Shown here: positions 1-7,717 of the stretch, piece after piece
Layout of the letters: each line of letters starts with the position of its first letter
Numbering within the stretch: the stretch's first letter is position 1
NCBI GenBank assembly: GCA_000697055.1
Contig: JNDT01001804.1
Span: forward strand, 1 to 15,213
Source: Saksenaea vasiformis B4078
Taxonomy: Eukaryota; Mucoromycota; Mucoromycetes; Mucorales; Saksenaeaceae
Direction: 5' to 3'
DNA: 15,213 nt
Position numbers and translations under genes: made by a program
The notes under the pieces: model-generated
The model's input: the letters and a program-made list of their open reading frames with translations, nothing else
Database searches by the model: none
What the model was told of the DNA's origin: nothing

Positions 1-398
1 TTTTCCTTCTGATCCAACCCGCTGATCATCGAAGAATACCATTTTTTATCTCTATTTGATACCACATTTGACAGATCCAACACGAGATCATAGGTAATCA
101 TACAAACAATTTAACTAACGAATCAGATTCTCTTATCAAACAGGAACTCTTCCAATCTTGTCTTTATCAACAACCTCTTTCCTTTTTCTTTTCTTTCATT
201 TATCTTCATTGATAAATACTCCAAGTCTTGGTGTCCGACTCAAATCTACACCTGGTGCTCACTAACATCGAACTAAATTCCACGAAACTGAACTCTTATC
301 TGAACCGAACTTTTATTCATTCTTATTTTCTTATCACCACTTCTGTCATATCGCTGAAGTCTACCTAAGAACTTAACTACCCGAAATTTCCAGTGTAA
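1..398. other. Non-coding stretch left of the first hAT remnant
   Basis: I see no convincing gene here. The sequence is moderately AT-rich, with a CT-rich patch near 170-210. It probably belongs to the hAT element whose 3' end lies at 1173, because no outward-facing inverted repeat of that family (TAGGGGT...) occurs to its left; the 5' end of that element would then lie outside the window. Around 350-398 a weak in-frame extension of the hAT coding sequence may exist, but I cannot align it with confidence. Confidence 0.4.
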
Positions 399-731
399 CA
401 GCGTCATACTACCACTGTGCAGCCACCCTCCAGTTTCCACCTGTTCAATCACTGACCGCGGCAGGATCAGTTGGCTGAATATGCCAGTGAGCCACTGACT
501 CCAGAGGTGACTGTAGTTCTGGATTATTGGTGCAGTTGTACTGTTCAATGGCCTCAGCTTGCTGAGATAGTGCGCAGGTTTTTAGCAATTCCTGCATCTT
601 CAGCGCCATCAGAGCGGTGCTTTTCAAGAGCAAAGTTTTTTATTCCTTTTCAGTGAAATGGACTCAAACCAGAAATACTTCAGCAAAGTGTATTGGTAGA
701 TTCTTGATCGCGGCATCTTTCTAGTTTGTAA
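399..731 (+). pseudogene. hAT transposase C-terminal fragment, broken
   Basis: The frame carries the hAT C-terminal dimerisation signature: LDYW...WPQLAEIVRRFLAIPASSAPSERCFSRAKF in pieces, with the diagnostic LAIPASSAPSERCFS block at about 573-620. It aligns over its length with the C-terminus of the second hAT transposase (11741-12184), including LKPE and SVLVD near the end, and stops at TAA 729-731. Only about the last 110 residues are recognisable, against the usual 600 or more. In-frame TGA codons occur at 453-455, 654-656 and 702-704. In the alignment with the second copy the first two fall where that copy has arginine and the third where it has tryptophan. There is no credible start codon; this is a relic, not a gene. 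Confidence 0.85.
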
Positions 732-790
732 CATTGCAATAAAATGTCTTTACATGTACTGAATCCTGGCTTTGTCTATTATTTTGTTTT

Positions 791-844
791 CTTTTTCATT
801 TTCGTTTTCTTTTTCATTTTCATTCTCTTTTTCATTTTCGTTCT
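791..844. repeat. 18-bp tandem repeat in a CT-rich tract
   Basis: Three near-perfect 18-bp units (CTTTTTCATTTTCGTTTT and variants) stand head to tail at 791, 809 and 827, inside a pyrimidine tract of about 738-895 with decaying further units. The open frames across it, rich in Phe and Ser, are by-products of the repeat. It lies between the hAT coding remnant and the hAT subterminal repeats, so it is part of the element's 3' non-coding region. Confidence 0.8.
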
Positions 845-995
845 CTTTTCCTTTTTGTTTTCTTTTTTGCATTCTTTTTCTTTCATTTTTTCACATCTAC
901 ATCCTCCTTCACATTCACATTTACATTCGTAAATCTCTTTCTGAAATATTTCATTTGCAAATGCGTTTTTACATTAACAAGATTAAACAAACATA

Positions 996-1146
996 CGAAC
1001 GAATACGAATATCCAACAAAATATTTGAATAAATACGAATATATTCTCTTTGTAGACAAATGAATATAAATATATTCTCTTTGAAAACGAATGAATACGA
1101 ATATATTCTCTTTGCAGGTGAACAAATATGAATATAAAGATATTTG
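996..1146. repeat. hAT 1 subterminal repeats, 31-bp period
   Basis: Units beginning AATACGAATATATTCTCTTTG or a close variant start at 1032, 1063 and 1094; the first two are exactly 31 bp, the third is longer, and a partial unit begins at 1131. A related motif, ACGAACGAATACGAAT, begins near 996. In hAT elements, short repeats just inside the ends are transposase binding sites, and that is the likely role here. The second hAT (11290-11443) has an array with the same 31-bp period and a similar core. Confidence 0.75.
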
Positions 1147-1173
1147 ATTCGTATTCGTTCGTATTGACCCCTA
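1147..1173 (-). repeat. hAT 1 right terminal inverted repeat
   Basis: Read inward from 1173 on the minus strand this begins TAGGGGT, then four variable bases (CAAT), then ACGAACGAATACGAAT. The inverted repeat at 11237-11263 has the same 7 + 4 + 16 arrangement, identical at all 23 non-spacer positions. TAGGGGT-like ends are typical of hAT elements. Confidence 0.85.
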
Positions 1174-1490
1174 GTAGTTGTTTCATTTTTTGTTTTAGTG
1201 TACACCTTCTGGACAGCCTCCATATCCACAATATCTTGACATAAGTTGTTCATGGCTTTACGTATTTCTTGCTTTCTCATAACTTCGTTATTATGGATTG
1301 CTTCTGCCATTTGTACAGTTAGCTCCATTAACTGGTTTTTGAGGTCAGTAATACACTGAGATGCCTTCTCTGAAGCTGTTAAAACTGGAGCATCTATTAT
1401 GTTGAGATCTGTGGAAGATGTTTCTTGTGAGATGACACTCAGGTGAGTTTCATCAATGGGAAAAGTAGCAATAATTGATGTAACATCCAT
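1174..1490 (-). pseudogene. Gag-like N-terminal fragment cut by hAT 1
   Basis: From ATG at 1490 the minus strand is open without a stop to the hAT boundary, about 105 residues. The protein begins MDVTSIIATFPIDETHLSV, followed by a Ser/Thr-rich stretch and then a charged, helical, coiled-coil-like part (residues about 45-95, with ITDLKNQLMELTVQMAEAI). I recognise no catalytic motif. The layout, an acidic Ser/Thr-rich start followed by a helical segment, resembles the beginning of the Gag at 14334-15213, so I call it a retrotransposon Gag N-terminus by inference. Beyond 1173 the frame continues into hAT repeat sequence, which is an artefact of the insertion. It could instead be the start of an unrelated gene of unknown function. 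Confidence 0.5.
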
Positions 1491-2204
1491 TGTAAACAAT
1501 AAAAGGATAAGATATGAAAGATAAAAATAAAAAATAAAGGTGTAAGGTTTTTTGTAAAAGGGTTTCATTGTGTAAAAATGTAAAAGCAGAATTTGCTGAA
1601 AAAAATGTAATGTCTCATTGATGTAGAATAAAAAGGGATCAATAGATTCAGCGAGACTAGTATTTATTCTCGAAAAAAGAAAAAAAGAATTGATCTTTTG
1701 AAAAACTTTTCTATCTGAGTTGATGATATTTATATGTCTTGTTGACTTCAGAGTAGATTGTTAGCTTATGTCTTAGATATTACTATTGTCCATTAACTAA
1801 TCTAAAGGAGTATTTTTAGAGATCAGATTAAAGAAGAGCTGTGCGATAATTCAGAATGTAGTTCATTGAGACTGTCTCAGTTGAATTAGGAACAGCGGAA
1901 TTGAAAGAGCAGATCTTATTGTTCCCGAATTTCCTGGTAACTGGATCATGAATGAATATGTTCTGATTGGTACTCTGAGTATAGACATGTCTTAGGATAA
2001 TTTTGTAAAGTCATTGTAAGACTGACATGATCATATTTTCTTATATGTCATAATGACATTGAGCTGCATAAATAGTGTTATGAGTAAAAGATCAATGTCA
2101 GATATGACAATTTAAAAAACTGAAAGAGAGTAATTTAATATCTAGCTATATCAAATAGTTTAGTATAATTATAAATAGATATTTAATTAAATATATCTGA
2201 ACTA
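1491..2204. other. AT-rich non-coding region, possible retrotransposon leader
   Basis: No gene is visible. On the minus strand, upstream of the Gag-like start at 1490, there are two TATA-like strings (complement of 1725-1742, ATATAAATAT, and of about 1661-1673, GAATAAATAC) and a near-palindrome TGTCATAATGACA at about 2046-2058. These would suit a promoter or LTR for the Gag-like frame, but I could not define LTR ends or a second copy. Confidence 0.3.
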
Positions 2205-2659
2205 ACTCAAAAATTCTATTACTAATATAATTTAGCATTATATAAATATTACTATCTAATATAGTCTTAATCTCTTATTTTGATTCTAGAATAAACTCTT
2301 TTATACTTCAATTTTATTATATTCTTTATTTTTTATACTTTTATTTCAACTTTTATAACTATATAATATAACAATTAGCAGTTAAACTCAAGCAATTTAA
2401 TTGTTTTTTAATCAAAACTATACATTTACTCATAACTTCATTACTGATATAATTTAGCATTATATAAATATTACTATTTAGTATAGTTTTAATTTTTTAT
2501 TCTAATTCTAGAATAAACTTCTTTATATTTCAGTTTTATTATATTTTTTATTTTTTATACTTTTATTTCAATCTTTATAACTACATGATACAACAGCAAA
2601 CAATGAAACTCAGTAACCGAGGCCATACGTGTACTCATAACTTCGTCATAAATTACAGA
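2205..2659. repeat. AT-rich tandem repeat upstream of tRNA-Ala
   Basis: Two diverged copies of a unit of about 205-223 bp start at 2205 and 2428, each beginning with an ACTCA...TTACT motif and sharing ATAATTTAGCATTATATAAA, TTCTAGAATAAACT and TTTTATACTTTTATTTCAA. A third start, ACTCATAACTTC at 2633, is cut short by the tRNA gene at 2660. The sequence is mostly A and T and non-coding. It could be a decayed repeat family that sits beside tRNA genes or a local duplication of the tRNA 5' flank. Confidence 0.75.
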
Positions 2660-2732
2660 GGGGATGTAGCTCAAATGGTAGAGCGCTCGCTTAGCATGCG
2701 AGAGGCACGGAGATCGATACTCCGCTTCTCCA
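2660..2732 (+). tRNA. tRNA-Ala (anticodon AGC)
   Basis: The cloverleaf folds as follows: acceptor GGGGATG (2660-2666) with CTTCTCC (2725-2731); D stem GCTC/GAGC; anticodon stem CTCGC/GCGAG with loop TTAGCAT, anticodon AGC at 2693-2695; T stem CGGAG/CTCCG with loop ATCGATA; discriminator A at 2732. The G3-U70 pair (2662 and 2729), the main identity element for alanine, is kept. There is no intron, and CCA is not encoded, as expected for a nuclear gene. One flaw is a T-T mismatch at pair 6-67 (2665 and 2726). An A-T pair (2711 and 2721) stands in the T stem where G-C is usual. The gene is probably functional or only slightly degraded. Confidence 0.93.
2667..2720 (+). promoter_or_regulatory. Internal Pol III A and B boxes of tRNA-Ala
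   Basis: The A box is TAGCTCAAATGG (2667-2678) and the B box core is GATCGATAC (2712-2720). Both fit the eukaryotic consensus for TFIIIC binding. The base pair flanking the B box core is A-T instead of G-C, which may weaken it slightly. Confidence 0.8.
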
Positions 2733-2733
2733 C

Positions 2734-2737
2734 TTTT
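2734..2737 (+). terminator. Pol III terminator of tRNA-Ala
   Basis: Four T residues begin two bases after the tRNA 3' end. This is the minimal Pol III stop signal on the non-template strand. Confidence 0.65.
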
Positions 2738-2762
2738 CTCATTTTTAATGATTTTGTCGTAT

Positions 2763-3088
2763 TGTTGTTTTCTTGGATCTGAGTTGTATTCCTATTCTCG
2801 ATACAGTTTCCAGAGACGATAGGTCAAACGAACAAATAGTAAAATACAAGTCGATAATCCCATCTCTTTTATTTTGCTCGAGGCAATTGGAGTATTTATA
2901 CTACTTCTAGTCAGATCAGAATCTGAGAAGATAACTATAACTAATGATGATGATATGTGAATGCGCCACTTGTCTATGATGTAATTTCTAAAAATAATGT
3001 GGCGATGCTACCATCGGAGTTGTCAAAGAAGGAACAGTAATTGAAGTTGTTGAGGTGGATGACAATATCCCCTCTGTCGTATCCAACA
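2763..3088 (-). mobile_element. Solo LTR, 326 bp, 3' of tRNA-Ala
   Basis: On the minus strand the unit starts TGTTGGATACGACAG at 3088 and ends AACAACA at 2763, giving perfect TGTTG/CAACA terminal inversions. Inside it are a TATA box (AGTATAAATACT, complement of about 2890-2903) and, further on, AATAAA (complement of about 2868-2875), in the order expected of an LTR promoter and polyadenylation signal. No coding sequence, primer-binding site or polypurine tract adjoins it, so I call it a solo LTR. TGTTGGA ends are common in Ty1/copia elements, but the class is uncertain. The five flanking bases (CGTAT left, TAGTT right) do not match as a target duplication. It lies 30 bp from the tRNA 3' end. 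Confidence 0.6.
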
Positions 3089-3399
3089 TAGTTACATTAC
3101 TACACAGTAATTAGAACACTATGCTTGAGTAAGACAAAAAGGTACTGAAGGTAATTACTTTATTAGAACGCGGTTCTAGACATGTCTTATTCCTATCTAT
3201 CTGTTGCTGAGATACCAGCGGACACAGAATATACAATTAACCAGGATAAACATAATAATCCTGATCTAGTAAAGAATCATCTAAAGATATCTCTAAACTC
3301 CTTTGTCCTGCTGCTACCTGCAAGTACCATAAATTATTTAAACAGTACAATGATCATTTTAATAAAAACAATCCTTTTTTGAGTCTCACTTACTTTACG
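3089..3399. other. Non-coding spacer between solo LTR and gypsy element
   Basis: No gene is visible. I looked for a copy of this stretch beyond the other end of the gypsy element (7650-8014), as expected for an LTR pair, and found no shared word longer than about nine bases. A small palindrome, TAGAACGCGGTTCTA, stands at about 3164-3178. Confidence 0.4.
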
Positions 3400-4800
3400 T
3401 CACCCATACTTGAATTTGGATACATTACCCTCCTCAGAACGTTGATCGTCCTTGAGCAACAAAGGAACAAAAGGTGCAGGTAATAAGGCGAGTGAGGTCA
3501 GCGAAGATTCTTGGCATTGGGGCCATTGGGCATGAGCTATGCGAGGATAATACCAGGTAGAAGCAAATTGGTCAGATTTTGCAGGCTTTAGGCGATCAGT
3601 GTGGACCCAGGAAGTGTACAGTGTCCCATCTAACAGTTCAAGCTTGTAAATGTGCATGGACAAATGGCATTCGATGACAACGTATGGGCCAGTCCAGGTG
3701 TATTCCAGTCCATATCACTGTTCATTACAGAGGAGGACATGATCGCCTATATTGAAATCTTGTAGTTTCAATACTGCATCCCATTGTGCCTTGTCTTTCT
3801 GGCTGTTGTCACGCATGCAGTTTTTGGCGTCAGTCTGAACTTGCCATAGTTGTTTTAGTGTAGAAAAAGTCACATCAGCCAAAGCTTGCAGTTCTGGTGT
3901 ATCAGGAACAGTAATAAATGGGCAGATGGAGTCACCAGGTAATTGAGGTTCACGACCATAGGTGAGGAAAAAAGGACTGACTCAAGTGGTGTGATGTTGG
4001 TGGATTCGGCAAGCCCAAATGGCTGCATCTAAATATTCATCCCAAGAGTGTATGGCGCCATTGACGTATTTGTGCAGCATTTGCTTCAGAATACCATTTA
4101 ACCTTTTGCATTTTCCATTGGTATGAGGGTGAAAGGCCGAGGTAAAAGCATGGTAGAGCTTGATTCACTGCGTGTAGTGGGCCAATACTTTCAACATGAA
4201 GTTTGCACCTCAATCTGTCAGGATTTCATCTGGGCAGCCGAATCGGATTACAATTTCTTCATAAAGAAATTTTGCAATAGCTTCACCCATGGTGTCTGGG
4301 ACTGCACGCGCAATAGGCCAATTAGTCATATAATCAACTGCAATGAGAATCCATCAGTTTCCATGTTTAGTGGTCAGGAGTTCGCCAATGAAATCCAAAT
4401 GCCATCTTGAAAATGCAGGTGGAATCTCCAGAGGTTGCATAGGGGCGTGATGTATCTTGCAGTTGGCACGCGATGCTAATTGGCACTCGGGGCATTTTGC
4501 TAACCATTCGTTGATGTCTTTCTTCATTTCCAGCCACCACCACCTTTTTTGCATCAGGTCATATACAGTGGATTCACCAGCATGTCCAAAACCTTGGTGA
4601 AATTTGGTGACTAAGTCAGCTCATTTGGCAAATAATGTATATCAGATTTCCTGAGTCTTGTCTCTGTTTTTGACTTTTTGAAATAGTATTCCATCTTGTA
4701 CATTGAAATGCTGTCATTGTGATTCTAGTCGCTGTTTCATACTAGCTGGCCACTCGTCATCTGGATGCATGTAAAGTTTGGGCCAATCTGACTCATGTGC
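3400..4800 (-). pseudogene. pol: Gypsy integrase with lost catalytic Glu
   Basis: The zinc-binding HHCC region has His at 4597 and 4582 and the CPEC pair at 4483-4494. The core shows WHLDFIG (first Asp 4393-4395) and ILTD (second Asp 4213-4215). Exactly 35 residues further on, the D35E glutamate position is lysine (4105-4107). A C-terminal SH3-like part follows (TGPYVVIE, then LLDGTLYTSWVHTDRLKPA). TGA stops at 4714, 4642, 4621, 4354, 4210, 4165, 3982 and 3715. The end is taken as TGA at 3400; if that too was once CGA, the frame would run to TAA at 3334. The enzyme would insert the element's DNA into chromosomes; this copy cannot. Confidence 0.9.
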
Positions 4801-4984
4801 CAATAAGGCAGCATATAGGTATTGTGGTTCCAGGGATTCTTCTTCTGTGTGGCAGTCAGGACCATCTCGGCAGGACAGGAGGTCAGGCACACCATTGTCT
4901 TTGCCCAGTTTATATTGAATGTCAGGATTGTAGAGTTCGAGTTCTGAAATCCATCAGATTAGGCGTGGCATTGGCTTGGTCTGT

Positions 4985-6459
4985 TGATGGAAGTACTTCA
5001 GTGATAGATGATCTGTGTATACCATGAATTATTTTCTGTCAATCAAACAATGCCAAGTTCATAGTACATGCAGGATTCCTAGCAGTTCTCATTCTTGCAC
5101 TGGGTATGTCCTTTCAGCTTGTGACAATTTCTTGGACTCAAAAGCAAGTGGGCGCCAGTTACCTGTATTGTCTTCTTGCAGCAGCACAGCACCAACACTG
5201 AAATCAGATGCGTCTGTCTCTATCTGAAATGGTTTTGTCATGTCTGGAGCTTGCAAGACTGGCGCACTTGTCATTTTTTGTTTCAAGCAGTCCAAGCTTT
5301 CTTGGCACTCCTTTGTCCATACAATTGGGCGTTTCTTGTGACCAGTTCCACGAGTAAGGTCCATAAGGAGAGCAGCTATCCCTGCGAAACCTGGGATAAA
5401 TTGGCAGTAATGCTGGGCCAGGCCAACAAATTGGCATACTTCTTGAACATTTGTAGGTGCAGGCCATTCTTGGATAGCCTTTACTTTTTCTGGAGCTGGC
5501 AATATCCCATTTGCAGAGACGCGGAAACCCATGAAGATCAATTCTCATTTGTTGAAATCACATTTTTTCAGATTCACCACCAAAGATGCCTCTTATAATT
5601 GGTTTAGTACGTGATGGACGTGTTCCTTGTATTCCTTCTCCATTTTGCTAAAGATGAGGATGTCGTCTAGATAAACCAGTGCAAAATTGTTGATACAATC
5701 TCCCAGGACTTGATTCATTAAACTCTGAAACGTGGGTGGCATGTTGGTCAGACCAAAAGGCAGTACCAAAAATTTGTATTGACCATAACGAGTGTTGAAT
5801 GCCATTTTCAGGATGTCTGTCAGATGAATGCGTACTTGATGGTATCCACTCTTCAGATCCAAACTTGTGAAATGGGATGCACTATGGAGACACTCCAGGC
5901 ATTCATTGATTCAGGGTAAAGGGTGATTGTTGCAAATTGTCACCTTATTCAAAGCCTGGTAATTGATACACATCTGCATTGATCCATCTTTCTTTTTTAC
6001 AAATAATACCAGAGCACCCCATGGTAATGAACTGGGATGGATACGTCCCATTGCCAATAGTTCAGCTAACTGTTTCTTGAGTTCATCCAATTCGGCAGGG
6101 CTCATCTTGAATGGCGGGCAGTTTATTGGTCTAGCATCTCCAGTGTCAATCACATGATGGATACCCCAATCTGGGGGAAGTCCTTCAGGTGCATCTTGAA
6201 AGAGATCTCGGAATTCCTCGACAAGATCGCCCCACTCTCCTGGGAGCAAATGTGTAGACGATTCCTCCTTGAGATGCACTAAGAAACATTCGGCGTGCTG
6301 TTTGGAGACCAGTTTCTCAGCTTGTTTGGTGGAGATCAGGGAATTGATAGCGTGTTCATCTGTGAGCGAAATATTGGGATGTAGCACATACATGCGGCCA
6401 TGTTTGTGCAGGTGCCAGCTATCATTTTCCCAGTTGGGTGCAGGACGTGTTTGTTGCAA
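4985..6459 (-). pseudogene. pol: Gypsy reverse transcriptase and RNase H
   Basis: The RT blocks appear in order: [23 protein letters not shown], then [39 protein letters not shown], and the catalytic YLDD at 5662-5673. The RNase H connection follows (AQHYCQFIPGFAGIA), then the RNase H domain with TDASDFSVGAVLL (first Asp at 5212-5214) and YTDH (Asp at 5011-5013). Stops: TGA at 5911, 5545, 5089, 5059, TAA at 5593 and 5029. Missense changes carry the same mark: CIDYR is now CINYQ, and YRRF is now YCQF (5401-5412), all explained by CG to TG or CG to CA. The polymerase aspartates themselves survive. Confidence 0.93.
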
Positions 6460-6469
6460 CCAGGCTCAT

Positions 6470-6990
6470 CCCAAAATTAAGTCAAATTTTGTGAGAAAGA
6501 TGTACGCATCAATGGTGTCCTTGTATCCAGCAAGGGAGATGTCAAGGTTTGCTTTTCGATTGATATCAGTATGGTGACCACCAGCAGTTTCCACTTGTCA
6601 CGCAGGAATGTTGATGGTGAAGTTAGCTGCCATAGATGCTGCAGGTGACACGTAGTTGGCTCCAGCACCACTATCGATCAGTGCATGGAACTGTTTCCCT
6701 CTGATCAAGATGGGATACAATGGTAAATCCATGTTGATGGCCATATTCAGGTGTTCCAAGAAGTCCTGGTCCCATACTAATTGTTCTTCATCATGTTCAT
6801 TGTCTTCACAAGTGCCAGTCATATACGAGGTAAAATACTCTTTATTAATTTGGGCATCTACAATATGCTCATTCTCATTTCTGGTACTCACCTCCAGGGA
6901 GGATTTTTCATTCATCATGTACAATCGACCTCCTGATCTGATTGTACTGGCAGGGACCCTTGTCTTGGTGTATTGGTGTTCTTCCTCCAA
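6470..6990 (-). pseudogene. Gypsy aspartic protease region
   Basis: Retropepsin-like protease that would cut the Gag-Pol precursor. The catalytic motif ALIDSGAGANYV is intact, with Asp at 6673-6675, the hydrophobic lead-in YPILIRGKQFH and a downstream LILG block just before the TGA at 6469. It is preceded by about 80 acidic, low-complexity linker residues. An in-frame TGA at 6598 interrupts the domain. The frame is the same as Gag and RT, so the element encodes a single Gag-Pol polyprotein without a frameshift site. Confidence 0.8.
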
Positions 6991-6993
6991 CTT

Positions 6994-7641
6994 TCAGATG
7001 GCGGCAATGCGATCTCAGCAGAAATGGTACTTGTGGCCTCACATTCTGCACCAGTGGCACTTGATATCTGACCAGTTCTTAGGCTTGGCTTGTTCGCATC
7101 AATGGTAGACTGCATCCAAGTCCATTGGGATAACATTGTCCTGGAGCGCATAACTGGGCATATGGCTGGGCATGTTTTGGCATTGTTCCAGTAAACCAGG
7201 TGGGGAAAAATGACCAACCTTGCAGCTACTATCATATGTGAGGGCAGTATGAATGGCAGCATCCAAATTGGTAGGTTCTCTGGTGATAACATGGATGTGT
7301 ACTTTCAACTGCAAACCTCACTTGAAATGGTCCAATGCTTCTTCCTCATTCATGTTTGGAAGCTCCAACTGGATGTCCTGGAAGGCGTCAACATACTCCT
7401 CAACTGTGCCAATTTGGCGTAGTTCAGCCAGGCAGTCGCATGCCGCTCTGAGGGTGTGAACTGGGTGAAATTCTTCCATCAAAGAGTACTTGAAATCAGC
7501 CCATATCTTCAGTTTGATATTTTTTTGTTCTAAGCGTCGCCACCATACGTCTGCTCTTCCATGCAATAGAGTCACTGCATACTTGGTTACGTCTTGTTCC
7601 TGTAATGACACAAAGTCAGCATATCTTTCCACCAATTGCAT
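6994..7641 (-). pseudogene. gag: Gypsy Gag: capsid-like domain and CCHC zinc knuckle
   Basis: Structural protein that would form the retrotransposon particle and bind its RNA. The first 107 residues hold the retrotransposon Gag signature (ERYADF, then HGRADVWWRRLEQ, then FHPVHTLRAACDCLAELRQ and VEEYVDAFQDI). A zinc knuckle follows, with Cys at 7057 and 7048, His at 7033 and Cys at 7018, spaced CX2CX4HX4C. TGA stops lie at 7318, 7099, 7039 (inside the knuckle), 7015 and 6994. The first, after HFK, falls where related Gags have Arg (FKRGL). The ATG at 7641 is the only one nearby, but homologous-looking residues upstream suggest that the true start has been lost. Confidence 0.85.
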
Positions 7642-7717
7642 TGGAAAAAAGATTTCACTGATATAGGCCTTCCAGACATTTTCATTCCTTCGAGATCTTT
7701 TTGACTTATGAGGGGGT

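Larger units (their letters stand above)
399..1173 (+). mobile_element. hAT DNA transposon 1, 3' part
   Basis: This is the 3' end of a hAT-superfamily element read left to right. In order it holds the transposase C-terminal dimerisation domain (399-731), a pyrimidine-rich tract (738-895), subterminal repeats with ACGAATA cores (996-1146) and a terminal inverted repeat that ends at 1173 with ACCCCTA. The same order of parts and a matching inverted repeat are found, inverted, in the element starting at 11237, which fixes the boundary and family. The left end is not in the window or has been lost. The eight bases right of the end, GTAGTTGT (1174-1181), are the expected target-site duplication; the other copy is not visible. 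Confidence 0.75.
3400..7716 (-). mobile_element. Ty3/gypsy retrotransposon, CpG-decayed, LTRs not found
   Basis: The domain order on the minus strand is Gag, zinc knuckle, protease, reverse transcriptase, RNase H, integrase, which defines Ty3/gypsy (Metaviridae-type) elements. From the ATG at 7641 to 3400 everything lies in one reading frame of 4,242 bases; there is not one frameshift. That frame has 22 internal stops: 20 TGA, 2 TAA (5593, 5029) and no TAG. Eight CGA codons survive. Gag-like codons continue upstream of 7641 to a TGA at 7717. I found no matching LTRs on either side, so the ends are open and the copy may be truncated. The integrase C-terminus shows no chromodomain. Confidence 0.9.

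Noticed and set aside
744..1032. Two overlapping plus-strand frames rich in Phe, Ser and Ile that look like membrane proteins
   Set aside because: They are translations of the 18-bp CT-rich tandem repeat in different frames, and have no conserved content.
969..1568. A 199-residue minus-strand frame as a single protein
   Set aside because: Only the part from 1490 to 1174 is coherent. The rest runs through the hAT inverted repeat and subterminal repeats, so the apparent C-terminus is an insertion artefact. The residues before 1490 are AT-rich leader.
2763..3088. This unit as the 3' LTR of the gypsy element at 3400-7641
   Set aside because: About 310 bp of unrelated sequence without a polypurine tract separates them, and no matching copy is seen right of the Gag start.
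5176..5598. Plus-strand frames of 140 to 150 codons across the gypsy region (also at 4797, 6269, 6656)
   Set aside because: They are antisense shadows of the gag-pol frame, kept open because TGA on the coding strand reads TCA on the other. None has recognisable motifs.
3400..7641. TGA reassigned to arginine (alternative genetic code or programmed readthrough)
   Set aside because: The pattern fits superficially, but CGA codons still occur in the same frame, missense CG to CA changes show the same mutational cause, and catalytic residues such as the integrase Glu are lost. The intact gag at 14334 shows no in-frame TGA at all. Mutation at CpG explains everything.
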